Shown here piece by piece: positions 28,201 through 36,080 of a stretch of 64,000 nt of DNA (within the stretch, counting starts at the first letter, position 1; each line of letters begins with the position of its first letter). The stretch lies in assembly GCA_947184155.2 (NCBI GenBank), contig CAMXCT020002046.1, positions 62,001 to 126,000 of the forward strand. Direction: 5' to 3'. Under the pieces are notes generated by a model. That model saw only the letters and a list, made by a program, of their open reading frames with translations. It was not told where the DNA came from and searched no databases. This DNA comes from Cladocopium goreaui (Eukaryota > Sar > Dinophyceae > Suessiales > Symbiodiniaceae). The translations under genes were made by a program, and so were the position numbers.

Positions 28201-30652
28201 TAAACAAATCAATCCTAAAGCTGCCGAAAAGTTTATACATCGGCTCAGGCTGTTTCGGCAGCCAATCCTCTCGGTTGTCTCTAAGAGTATTGCTTTCAAT
28301 ACGTTTGCACAAAGTGTGGTACTATATACTACATCCTATTTTGGTGCTGCCACGGAAGATCTTCAAATGCTACGGGCGGCAGCAACTGAACTCCTACTAG
28401 GACGTAGCTGGATTAGACAGGACCTCCTTGCCTTTGTATTTCGATTGTGTAAAATTGCACCACTACTTGACCCTGGTGTAAGTATCCTTGTTTCTGCATT
28501 AGGGCTATTTCTGCGAAAAGGAGGAAAGGTTCATGAACTTTATGTTGAAAGTCCACCGGCAGTGAACAGACAAACACACGAAGTTAGGATACTATGGCAA
28601 GCGTGGGCACGTGTCGTTGGGGAAGGTGTCCTAACAAGAGCTGTGTCAGGAAGTGGTACAATCAAACAACGAATAAACGCAGTCAAAAAATGTGTGCTTC
28701 ATCACATGATGCAACTTGCATCTCACTATATTCGTAACAAAGTGCTAACAGCAGGATGGACGGGAGGAATCAGCTGGGCATGGCTCAGTCATGCTTGCGA
28801 GGCCAACAAGCGATGGATTCCTAGTATTACTAGGTTCACCTTGCTACGCTGGGCAGTCAATGAGGATGATGATGAGTGGTTAGCACGACGTGGCCAAAGC
28901 CGGCAAAAAAAATGTGCTCTCTGCGCAAACTTTGGCCGTGCATACCCACTCGGCGGCTATCAAACCGCAATTTGTGAAACATGTATAGTAACCAAACAGT
29001 TAACGGCCTTTACGACAGACTCCCTTGTCAGACTGCTTGAGGCATCACACAGAGAACTCCCTATGCAAGAAGAATTGCCAGCAAGTGAAGACTGGGAAAA
29101 ATGCATTGCATGTGCAAAGGGAGACAATACTGTAGGGCATTGGGTTCGGTGGTGTGTAGTACCTATCAGTGCACTACGAAGCCTAACAGGAGATGATTCA
29201 ATACTGTCGCTGGCCGAAGGGTCAAGGAAAAGCGTTAAGCACTTAGCAATAGCCTCACGAGTAGTCCATCAATTCAGGTTGCTACTACGGGAATCTGGTG
29301 CAATGAGACATCAAATCTCTGCTCCCCTTATCCCCATGGATACCTGGATACATAACCTCGTGCAAAGAGTACAAACAGAGCTACCCCTGGACCTTCGTAT
29401 GCAGCATGTAAGGACACAATTAGTTTCCGCCCACTGTTCTGTTGATGACTCGCTACTCTGGTGCTGTGACAAACCCCCACTCCACATCTCGTGCGCCCTT
29501 GCACCAGCTCGGGTATGCATTACGCGTGAAGCAGTAAAAGCCAATCAAGCGGTTGCGGTCGTCCCCTTAGGCTCTGAACCTCTACAATTAATTCAGCAAA
29601 CTATCCAGTTCGGAACAGGAATTTCCCCCAATGTCTCGCTCTCCACTTTCCAGTGTGAGTGTGGTGACTATCATTGCCGTATTACGGCATTGCAGCCTAT
29701 AGGCACCGATGAAGTGCTCAGCAGCTATCTTAAGTCTGACAAAACTACACTACTAGTACAATTTGACGGGTCCTGTCATGCTGATAGGGGAACAGGTGGA
29801 GCGGGTGCTGCTCTCTTAGAACTCCAACGAGAAGGACTAACGTTGCTCAAATGGAGGGCTGTTGCATTACCTAGCTGCCCAGACAATATCTTTGCTGAGG
29901 CGGTGTCAGCTAATCTCGCAACAGACCTTTTGTGTGAGGAAATGGTACACAGAAGCTACGCAGTTGACCAGGCCTATCTACAAGGGGATATCCTCCCCAT
30001 CGTTAAGCACTTAGCCTTTGCAGGACGCTTTCGTAGGATCGACCTACAGCCTATTATACAGCAAATTCGCCGGAAACAATCGAGGTTTTTTGACCATGGA
30101 AAATGGGTATACCGCCCAAGAGAAGCCAATATACTCGCAGACTATCTTGCTGGAGTAGCTAGCAGAGCGGCCCAGGCCTTCCCAGCTCATGTAAGCGAGC
30201 CTACTGAAATCGTGGTTGAAGCACCCTATCAGTTGGCTATGCGATCTGGGGCCATTGTACTGGAAGAGAGGCCTCTAGGTGTTACGATCCTACTACTTAC
30301 CGAGGTCCCGAATATAAGTATAGAATTGGTAAATAGATTTATGGTGCAAGCTGCAAACCAGCAATATCTCAAAGAGGTGGAGGCCTATCTAGCGGGCACT
30401 GCCAATCTCACGAAACCCCGAGTAGTAGAGTATACGGCGTCTGCAACAGACTGTCTGGGCCGACTGTACGGTAGAGGTCCCTGTGCTCAAAGACTACCAC
30501 GAAAGGTGAGATTACTCCTATTTGGAAATACGCACCAGGAAGTTGACATGATCGGCGCATTCTATGAAATCATGAGACGACTCCTTCGCAGCAGCCACCT
30601 CCCACATATAGTAGATCTTAGAGTCTTAGAGCAATACTTACTGATCTGCTAG
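25226..30652 (+). CDS. APE endonuclease, reverse transcriptase and RNase H polyprotein (non-LTR pol)
   Basis: 1808 codons. The APE-type endonuclease at about residues 119-335 shows HVWNVSG, LLQETRW, GGDFNQV, SALDRVL and SGHYQL. It would nick target DNA for target-primed reverse transcription. The RT spans about 590-830: APGPDGIPYSAW, FRPLGMPN, LVDLSKAFERVN (motif A), then DMGRSFSVFLLCL where motif B is expected, and GYIDGNTI where the catalytic YxDD box should be. The second Asp is Gly (GGC for GAC), which would impair catalysis if ancestral YIDD is correct. Cys pairs follow (CALCANFG...CETC; CIACAKG). Residues about 1440-1500 (PNVSLSTFQCECGDYHC...ITALQPIGTDEVLSSYL) faintly resemble a SET-domain end. 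RNase H follows at about 1510-1650: FDGSC, AEAVSA, LQGDI, REANILADYLAG. Confidence 0.85.
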   Translation: MMMILRNLPAPLLRTMLKMLTRCVKTTYLFETGTQCPPYLSKIRDLSILPNILHVRTPWWKLTLQHVAALFHQGVDDFYQQLMCDSRTLPSLAVEEIGRGILEYRKAIRQDLPFRLKRLHVWNVSGWTLATRAGDAKMRLVKRLLRTGPVLLQETRWHAETHQVLHHNIPGIQVAHTQGLLTERGGVSGGAAALIPPGWKLDRTEVVIPGRIVLAVIQDRYSTIGLLSVYLHPQTKVVELKELIAWVKTSKVDFPLYMGGDFNQVDASCPDLWNELLVHAQVLDTHPQLHTFESPTGSSALDRVLCPTDYIAAAQIDVMVAANRRHHLSGHYQLTATFVVRPRVKSDMKDPVHQTIPTNVFCPGKNEANPYMVPNDLQELIRRIQRLPQTDEVEFVSTLWSWWRQQPIPSDHPRIPEHELLRKFLKIRAEVLHVPAKQFHALQTATYHIFTSNVVSELYPGKITIRSDLLKQIFDFLDQITITRQYPALEQVNQQARGIGNNITFWNRLRSICPKGVIYNGPILNQQGEQCTTSQMLDEAMLDTRNFWFVKPQDSLQEWEPILREYQTASPWPSIELPQKQDFLHTLLGTKDSAPGPDGIPYSAWRLSPEDSYPVLDQLMMKMLAGLRAAPVQVGVWIPKAKVGPTADYFRPLGMPNTCDRLVDGTIAAVVMKATCAYMHPSQVVMNCFKEPQHAVHAIQALLDSNTPMAALLVDLSKAFERVNPYWILHILRMRNAPTWVCNYAKYILFGRLIRHKVQGRLLPPRAVHVGVDMGRSFSVFLLCLAMDPIYHYMNRIPRVISVQGYIDGNTIAGPGHDITWVSRVHKCYQCCWSAGFQIDQHACWQAISSDCPPFSVQSLPGRIESEVILRQKTYPTARAAILSAILSQKTLILARADKCIGLTPREACRILNGTDYTPICSLLALECNCRCKTALVINSPLPSWVLRQLDQSGFGAHCIQGVATSLGLLLLGRAQLSDRDLWTVTTHPTTLKQINPKAAEKFIHRLRLFRQPILSVVSKSIAFNTFAQSVVLYTTSYFGAATEDLQMLRAAATELLLGRSWIRQDLLAFVFRLCKIAPLLDPGVSILVSALGLFLRKGGKVHELYVESPPAVNRQTHEVRILWQAWARVVGEGVLTRAVSGSGTIKQRINAVKKCVLHHMMQLASHYIRNKVLTAGWTGGISWAWLSHACEANKRWIPSITRFTLLRWAVNEDDDEWLARRGQSRQKKCALCANFGRAYPLGGYQTAICETCIVTKQLTAFTTDSLVRLLEASHRELPMQEELPASEDWEKCIACAKGDNTVGHWVRWCVVPISALRSLTGDDSILSLAEGSRKSVKHLAIASRVVHQFRLLLRESGAMRHQISAPLIPMDTWIHNLVQRVQTELPLDLRMQHVRTQLVSAHCSVDDSLLWCCDKPPLHISCALAPARVCITREAVKANQAVAVVPLGSEPLQLIQQTIQFGTGISPNVSLSTFQCECGDYHCRITALQPIGTDEVLSSYLKSDKTTLLVQFDGSCHADRGTGGAGAALLELQREGLTLLKWRAVALPSCPDNIFAEAVSANLATDLLCEEMVHRSYAVDQAYLQGDILPIVKHLAFAGRFRRIDLQPIIQQIRRKQSRFFDHGKWVYRPREANILADYLAGVASRAAQAFPAHVSEPTEIVVEAPYQLAMRSGAIVLEERPLGVTILLLTEVPNISIELVNRFMVQAANQQYLKEVEAYLAGTANLTKPRVVEYTASATDCLGRLYGRGPCAQRLPRKVRLLLFGNTHQEVDMIGAFYEIMRRLLRSSHLPHIVDLRVLEQYLLIC

Positions 30653-30654
30653 GG

Positions 30655-31302
30655 TTGGTATCGCTGAATCAGCGGTCTGCTGTCGTTAAGCGACATCCGC
30701 TAATTGTAATGAATGCAGGGGCAAGAGAAGCGTGTGCCAAAATAGAAAGGGAACACCATATTACATGTCCTCCAGCTTTATATCATCTCAGCTTTCAAAT
30801 TGAATCAGCAACACAAGCGCTTGTTAATGACCACCTGCCCTTGAGGAGGCCACAATATGTTGCTCATATCAGAGGTGCTGCTTTTCGAACTCTTGAATGG
30901 TATGAAGAACACATTATGATCTCTTACTACAAGGAGCTAACGAGAAGGTGTCACGTAACATCAGCAATTTGGCTTCATGACGGACTCTGGCTCCCAAAAG
31001 AAATCTCTCCACATTTAATTTATGAAGCAGAACGGGCAATGCTCCATCAATTACAGCTGGATTCATGCGATCCCCCCCTTTTCAGTTTACGTGAACTCGC
31101 CACAGATGCTCAGGCTCTTATACAGACTCTCGATGATGTCAACGTGACCAGAAATCCCTCCCCCCTCCCACGTACCGAAAGGAAAAGAAGCATCGAAAGT
31201 GAGCTATTCGGGACGCGACCCATCCGATGGAACACACAAGCACCAACATCGGGCTACGATACCTTTACGGAACGCATGGCCAAACGGCGTAGAGCAACCT
31301 AA
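30655..31302 (+). CDS. Trailing ORF of the non-LTR element
   Basis: 215 codons in a different frame, starting 2 bp after the pol stop; the frame is open somewhat upstream, so it may be the displaced C-terminus of pol. It contains AIWLHDGLWLP, a motif I associate with C-terminal regions of dinoflagellate LINE-type proteins, though I cannot name a function. The end is basic (KRRRAT). No catalytic motif is clear. Confidence 0.45.
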   Translation: MVSLNQRSAVVKRHPLIVMNAGAREACAKIEREHHITCPPALYHLSFQIESATQALVNDHLPLRRPQYVAHIRGAAFRTLEWYEEHIMISYYKELTRRCHVTSAIWLHDGLWLPKEISPHLIYEAERAMLHQLQLDSCDPPLFSLRELATDAQALIQTLDDVNVTRNPSPLPRTERKRSIESELFGTRPIRWNTQAPTSGYDTFTERMAKRRRAT

Positions 31303-31552
31303 ATACCCATCCTATGTACTGTAGCCCAATGGAACACACACTTGGGTGGTCATTTTTTTGGTTTTGTCAGGCGTATAGAGACCCTCCATCCAAATAAGTT
31401 GATAAGTGCTGTAGAGTCTGAACTTGTTCTCATCTTCCTTCTCTTGGAGCACCTTTCTCTGCTTTACTGCTATTAGGTAAGGCATAATTTTGCAACTCAT
31501 GAACCGTTTTACTGCTCACAGGTAGCTAATCCTATACTCCCTATCTCTGCCA

Positions 31553-31933
31553 ATGAGCACGGAGACCGAGAGACCTAGACAGAAACCATTGCCATGCTCA
31601 GCGAACCCGTTATCCCATCAAGTCACTCAGCTGCGAAATGGCCTGGTTAAGGCAACTGACAATGTAAGCCTAGCCGGCCCGGGCACGGAGGATGCGGTCA
31701 CTCAATTGAAATTGGCATTAGGGGCGCTAGATGAAGCTCTAGTACTCCTGGCAAACGAGGAAGGGAATCACGGAGTCCCAAAACGAGAATCGTGTGAAGA
31801 ACAGACTGACCGGAAATCTTTAACTGCCATAGATCGAGCAAGAATCTTTCAGAGATGGGAGGCAAGTCGTAGGCAAGAGAAGCACGGCAGGCAACAGAGT
31901 CAGAGTTCTGTGAAGCGAAAGTTCGATGAATGA
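31553..31933 (+). CDS. Small helical protein downstream of the non-LTR element
   Basis: 126 codons from ATG 31553. Predicted helical and charged, with two leucine-rich helices (VTQLRNGLVKATDN; AVTQLKLALGALDEAL) and a basic tail (SSVKRKFDE). Family unknown. It resembles in style the short ORFs at 2656, 4631 and 13862. It may be a 3' accessory ORF of the element or an independent small gene. Confidence 0.35.
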   Translation: MSTETERPRQKPLPCSANPLSHQVTQLRNGLVKATDNVSLAGPGTEDAVTQLKLALGALDEALVLLANEEGNHGVPKRESCEEQTDRKSLTAIDRARIFQRWEASRRQEKHGRQQSQSSVKRKFDE

Positions 31934-32339
31934 GCGGACCTATCTATGCACATTGTGTTTGTGCCACGAGACAGTCATCAGCGCAGAGGGCAAAATGACT
32001 TGTCAACTGATGTAGTTGTCTTGTCAATTGTGTAGTTACTCTTCTCTCTCTCTTCGATTTCGATACTAGGTAGCGAGGTTCTAATGGTACTCTACTTACT
32101 GACTTCCCTCCTGTCGCTTCTCTCTGTCTGGTTTCTTGTTTGTGCCTGTTTTGTTCTGATCTTGTCTGCTCTCCCTTGTTCCATGAGCTGCAATCCAACT
32201 ACGTACTTGATTGGCAGTACATATTGTCGAGGATTCTATGCATACTCCATTTTTGGCTCCTCAGTAGCGGCATTATGAGGTAAATGACCCAACTTGTGAA
32301 TTTTTCCCGAGAGCGTCTGAGCGCAGGGTTCTTCCAATA
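31934..32339. other. Gene-free stretch after the small ORF
   Basis: C/T-rich, with short CTCTCTCT runs near 32040. No ORF or structure worth naming. A CCATTTTTGGCTC string near 32248 resembles part of the dinoflagellate spliced leader but is too short to claim. Confidence 0.5.
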
Positions 32340-32349
32340 GTGGGGGTCT

Positions 32350-32640
32350 GTAAAACTTCTCATCTTCACATCTCATCTTCACATCCTCTCATCTTCACAT
32401 CTGCTCATCTTCACATCCTCTCATCTTCACACCTTCTTTCACATCTTCTCATCTTCACATCTGCTCATCTTCTCATCTTCTCATCTTCACATCTTCTCAT
32501 CTTCACATCTGTTCATCTTCACATCTGCTCATCTTCACACCTTCTTTCACATCTTCTCTCACATCTGCTCATCTTCACATCTGCTCATCTTCACATCTTC
32601 TCTCACATCTCTCTCCTATTTCTCTCTCTCGCCTTCTTTT
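32350..32640 (+). repeat. CATCTTCACAT-type microsatellite
   Basis: Irregular tandem array of CTCATCTTCACATCTG-like units, pyrimidine-rich on the plus strand. ORFs across it are repeat artefacts. Confidence 0.9.
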
Positions 32641-32692
32641 TATCTTTCTCTCTTAAGGCCGAGGGTGGTGCCGGCGGCGAGTCACGAAACGC

Positions 32693-33190
32693 CAACCCTT
32701 TCGCACGAAATGAGGGTCGATCGGCAAAAACTGAAGTAAAATTGCGATTTGACTTGCCCCGGAGCAACCCTTTCGCACGAAATGAGGGTCGATCGGCAAA
32801 AACTGAGGTAAAATTGCGATTTTACGTGTGCTAAAGCAACCCTTTCGCACGAAATGAGGGTCGATCGGCAAAAACTGAGGTAAATTGCGATTTTACGTGT
32901 GCTAAAGCAACCCTTTCGCACGAAATGAGGGTCGATCGGCAAAAACTGAGGTAAAATTGCGATTTGACTTGTCCTGGAGCAACCCTTTCGCACGAAATGA
33001 GGGTCGATCGGCAAAAACTGAGGTAAAATTGCGATTTTACGTGTGCTAAAGCAACCCTTTCGCACGAAATGAGGGTCGATCGGCAAAAACTGAGGTAAAA
33101 CTGCGATTTTACGTGTGCTAAAGCAACCCTTTCGCACGAAATGAGGGTCGATCGGCAAAAACTGAGGTAAAACTGCGATTTACTGTTGCC
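32693..33190 (+). repeat. 72-bp minisatellite, seven copies
   Basis: Units start at 32693, 32765, 32837, 32908, 32980, 33052 and 33124, so the period is 72 (once 71). Each opens with CAACCCTTTCGCACG and contains GGGTCGATCGGC. Two unit variants differ in the last third (TTTGACTTG versus TTTTACGTG). The period is divisible by three, so long minus-strand ORFs appear but show no protein features. Confidence 0.92.
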
Positions 33191-33194
33191 GTTC

Positions 33195-34100
33195 TTGTCT
33201 GTGTGTAAAAGCGCCTGTGTGTAACCAAAAAGTCTCGTCAAAGTCCTCTGTGTGTCTCTGTGTGTAAAAGCGCCTGTGTGTAAAAAGCGTCTGTGCGTAA
33301 AAGTCTCTGTGTGTGAAAGCGTCTGTGTGTAAAAGCGTCTGTGTGTCAAAGTGTCTGTGTGTAAAAGCGTCTGTGTGTAAAAGTGTTTGTGTGTAAAAGT
33401 GTTTGTGTTCAAGTGTTTCTGTGTAAAAGCCTCTGTGTGTAAATGTGTTTGTGTGAAAGCGTTTGCGTGTAAAAAGCGTCTGTGTGTAGAGGTTGTCTGT
33501 GTGTAAAAGCGTCTGTGTGTCAAAGCGTTTGCGTGTAAAAGCGTCTGTGTGTAAAAGTGTTTGTATGTAAAAGCTTCTGTGTGTAAAAGTGTTTGTGTCA
33601 AAGTGTTTGTGTCAAAGTGTTTGTGTAAAAGCCTCTGTGTGTACATGTGTTTGTGTGTGACAGCGTCTGTGTGTAAAAAGCGTCTGTGTGTAAAAAGCGT
33701 CTGTGTGTAAAAGCGTCTGTGTGTCAAAGGGTTTGTGTGTAAAAGCGTCTGTGCGTAAAAGTGTTTGTATGTAAAAGCTTCTGTGTGTAAAAGTGTTTGT
33801 GTTACAGTGTTTGTGTCAAAGTGTTTGTGTAAAAGCCTCTGTGTGTACATGTGTTTGTGTGTGACAGCGTCTGTGTGTAAAAAGCGTCTGTGTGTAAAAA
33901 GCATCTGTGTGTAAAAGCGTCTGTGTGTCAAAGGGTTTGTGTGTAAAAGCGTCTGTGCGTAAAAGTGTTTGTATGTAAAAGCTTCTGTGTGTAAAAGTGT
34001 TTGTGTTACAGTGTTTGTGTACAAAGCCTCTGTGTGTAAAAGCTTTTTGTTTAAAAGCGTCTGTGTGTAAAAAGCGTCTGTTTGTAAAAGTGTTTGCGAT
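33195..34100 (+). repeat. TGTGTGTAAAAGCGTC minisatellite with higher-order structure
   Basis: Degenerate 14-18-bp units (CTGTGTGTAAAAGCGT and variants with CAAAG, TTTG or TATG). Blocks of about 230-250 bp recur within it (for example 33510-33750 and 33740-33990). The 397-codon minus ORF spanning it is a by-product. Confidence 0.88.
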
Positions 34101-34510
34101 GCAAACTACTGTCTTGCACTTCTCACTGTCCTGTCTTGATACTCCTCTTCTCGACTGCCTATAACAGAGCTTTCATATATCGTTTCTAATATTGCGTCTC
34201 CATACTAACAAGAGAAGACCCTGCTCCCCCCTGAACTGGCCGAGCAAACATGACTGTAAGCATTCCCAGAGCTTCTTTTGGTGGCCGTGGTGCTCGTCTT
34301 TGGAGATTTTGGAGGCCTGCTGCATGTTGCCGTGTGGCAGTCATTCGATGTTTTGCAGCTAGCTTTTGGTAAAACCGCATGATTTTGCGAGTTTCAACTG
34401 CAAGCTTGTGTTCCGTTTGTTTGGTGAAAGCATGAAGCTGGTCGGCGCAGCTATTGGTTCGAGATTTGTATCGCGCTTGGCGTCTATAAGTTGTCACTCT
34501 GGGTTCGCTG

Positions 34511-35560
34511 CAACCGGATATGTCCGAGAAGGTCCGAGAGTTGCAACAAGGCTTGACAGAGGGAGGAGTTGATCCCTTCCGGCGCCAGGTGCGCAAACTT
34601 GGGATCAATGCATTGACGGCTTTAGCTTCTGAGATGGGTATGTCACTGTGTGGCATTCATTCGATGTTTTGCACCGCATGATTTTGCGCCAGGTGCGCAA
34701 ACTTGGGATCAATGCATTGAAGGCTTTAGTTTCTGAGCTGGGGATGTCAGTGTGTGGCAGTCATTCGATGTTTTGCAGCTAGCTTTTGGTAACACTGCAT
34801 GATTTTGCGCCAGGTGCGTAAACTTGGGATCAATGCATTGAAGGCTTTAGTTTCTGAGCTGGGGATGTCCGTGTGTGGCAGTCATTCGATGTTTTGCAGC
34901 TAGCTTTTGGTAACACCGCATGATTTTGCGCCAGGTGCGCAAACTTGGGATCAATGCATTGAAGCCTTTAGCTTCTGAGCTGGGGATGTCAGTGTGTGGC
35001 AGTCATTCGATGTTTTGCACCTAGCTTTTCGTAAAACTGCATGATGTTGCGCCAGGTGCGCAAACTTGGGATCAATGCATTGAAGGCTTTGGCCTCTGAG
35101 CTGGGGATGTCAGTGTGTGGCAGTCATTCGATGTTTTGCACCTAGCTTTTCATAAAACTGCATGATTTTTGCGAGTTTCAACTGCAAGCTTGTGTTCCGT
35201 TTGTTTGTCAAAGCATGAAGTAGGTCGGCGCAGCTTTTGGTCCGAGCTTCGTATCGTGCTTGGCCTCTATGAGTTGTTACTCTGGGTTCGCTTCAACCGG
35301 AAATGTCCGAGAAGCTCCGAGAGTTGCAACAAGCTACGACAGAGGGAGGAGTTGATCTCTTCCGGCGCCAGGTGCGCAAACTTGGGATCAATGCATTGAA
35401 GGCTTTAGCTTCTGAGCTCGGGATGTCAGTGTGTGGCAGTCATTCAATGTTTTGCAGCTAGCTTTTGGTAAAACCGCTTGATTTTGCGAGTTTGAACTGC
35501 AAGCTTGTGTTCTGTTTGTTTGTCAAAGCATGAAGCTGGTTGGCGCAGCTTTTGGTTCGA
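34511..35560 (+). repeat. Tandemly amplified exon fragments of the SAP-like gene
   Basis: The segment GCCAGGTGCGCAAACTTGGG, plus the following bases coding for INALKAL, recurs at 34583, 34688, 34809, 34930, 35051, 35366 and 35680. Steps are 105, 121, 121, 121, 315 and 314 bp. Every copy is followed by the same non-coding piece (GGCAGTCATTCGATGTTTTGC), except the last, which runs on into the full exon at 35618-36080. The first unit and the copies at 35294 and 35608 also contain the ATG-bearing start. This is a local array of partial exon duplications, probably non-functional apart from the last. Confidence 0.75.
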
Positions 35561-35617
35561 GATTCGTATCGCGCTTTGCCTGTATACGTTGTTACTTTGG
35601 GTTCGCGTCAACCGGAA

Positions 35618-36080
35618 ATGTCCGAGAAGCTCCGAGAGTTGCAACAAGGCTTGACAGAGGGAGGAGTTGATCTCTTCCGGCGCCAGGTGCGCAAACTAGG
35701 CATCAATGCATTGAAGGCTTTAGCTTCTGAGCTGGAGCTGTCCGTGGAGGGGAGTCGCTTGAAGGAAGAGTTCGCAAGCCGGGTTTGTGCAAAGATCGAA
35801 GTGCAAGAATCTGTTACACGGTTGCGCTGTGTCGTGCAAAGTGGTGGCACAAAGGGACTTTGGACGCAGCTCAAGGCGCTGAAGGTTGAAGATCTTCGTG
35901 TCATTGCACAAGAGATTGGCTTGCCGTCAAGTGGAGTCAGGGACGCAGTGATGAAAAGGCTGTTCGACGACATATCTGCACAGGAAGCTGGCACCACTGG
36001 TAGACCATTGCCGTCCAGTTCGTCTCGCCGCCCGGAATTGCCCGAGGCGGGGAATGATGAGCAGCCGCCGCGGCGGGGTT
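35618..36080 (+). CDS. SAP-like domain protein, first complete exon
   Basis: Starts at ATG 35618 (MSEKLRELQQGLTEGG); the frame is open into the first 525-bp unit. Two helix-extended-loop-helix segments resemble SAP DNA-binding motifs: INALKALASELELSVEGSRLKEEF and LKVEDLRVIAQEIGLPSSGVRDAVMKRL. A disordered Ser/Pro/Arg-rich stretch follows. The exon probably ends near 36080, where the tandem units begin; the donor is not certain. A role in DNA binding is inferred from the SAP pattern only. Downstream exons are in 36081-39053. Confidence 0.5.

Larger units (their letters stand above)
17707..31302 (+). mobile_element. Large non-LTR (APE-type) retroelement encoding a DNMT3-like methyltransferase
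   Basis: Co-oriented ORFs, closely packed or overlapping: ORF1 18467-21235, methyltransferase region 21208-25210, endonuclease-RT-RNase H 25226-30652, trailing ORF 30655-31302. Outer limits are uncertain: no poly(A) tail or target duplication was found, and the left edge is set at the repeated motif. ORF junctions involve frame changes (overlaps at 21208-21235, 22758-22824 and 23492-23537) or a single in-frame TGA (25208-25210). Several frame changes are at homopolymers, so one or two long polyproteins may be the original state. APE plus RT plus RNase H places it near the I/Tad/R1-like part of the LINEs by domain content. The added methyltransferase has precedent, since cytosine methyltransferases inside dinoflagellate retrotransposons have been reported. 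Confidence 0.7.

Noticed and set aside
32831..34024. 397-codon minus-strand ORF with Thr/His/Leu repeats
   Set aside because: It lies wholly on tandem repeats whose periods suppress stops; no protein motif.
33195..34100. Telomeric repeat
   Set aside because: The units are TGTGTAAAAGCG-like and irregular, not TTTAGGG-type.
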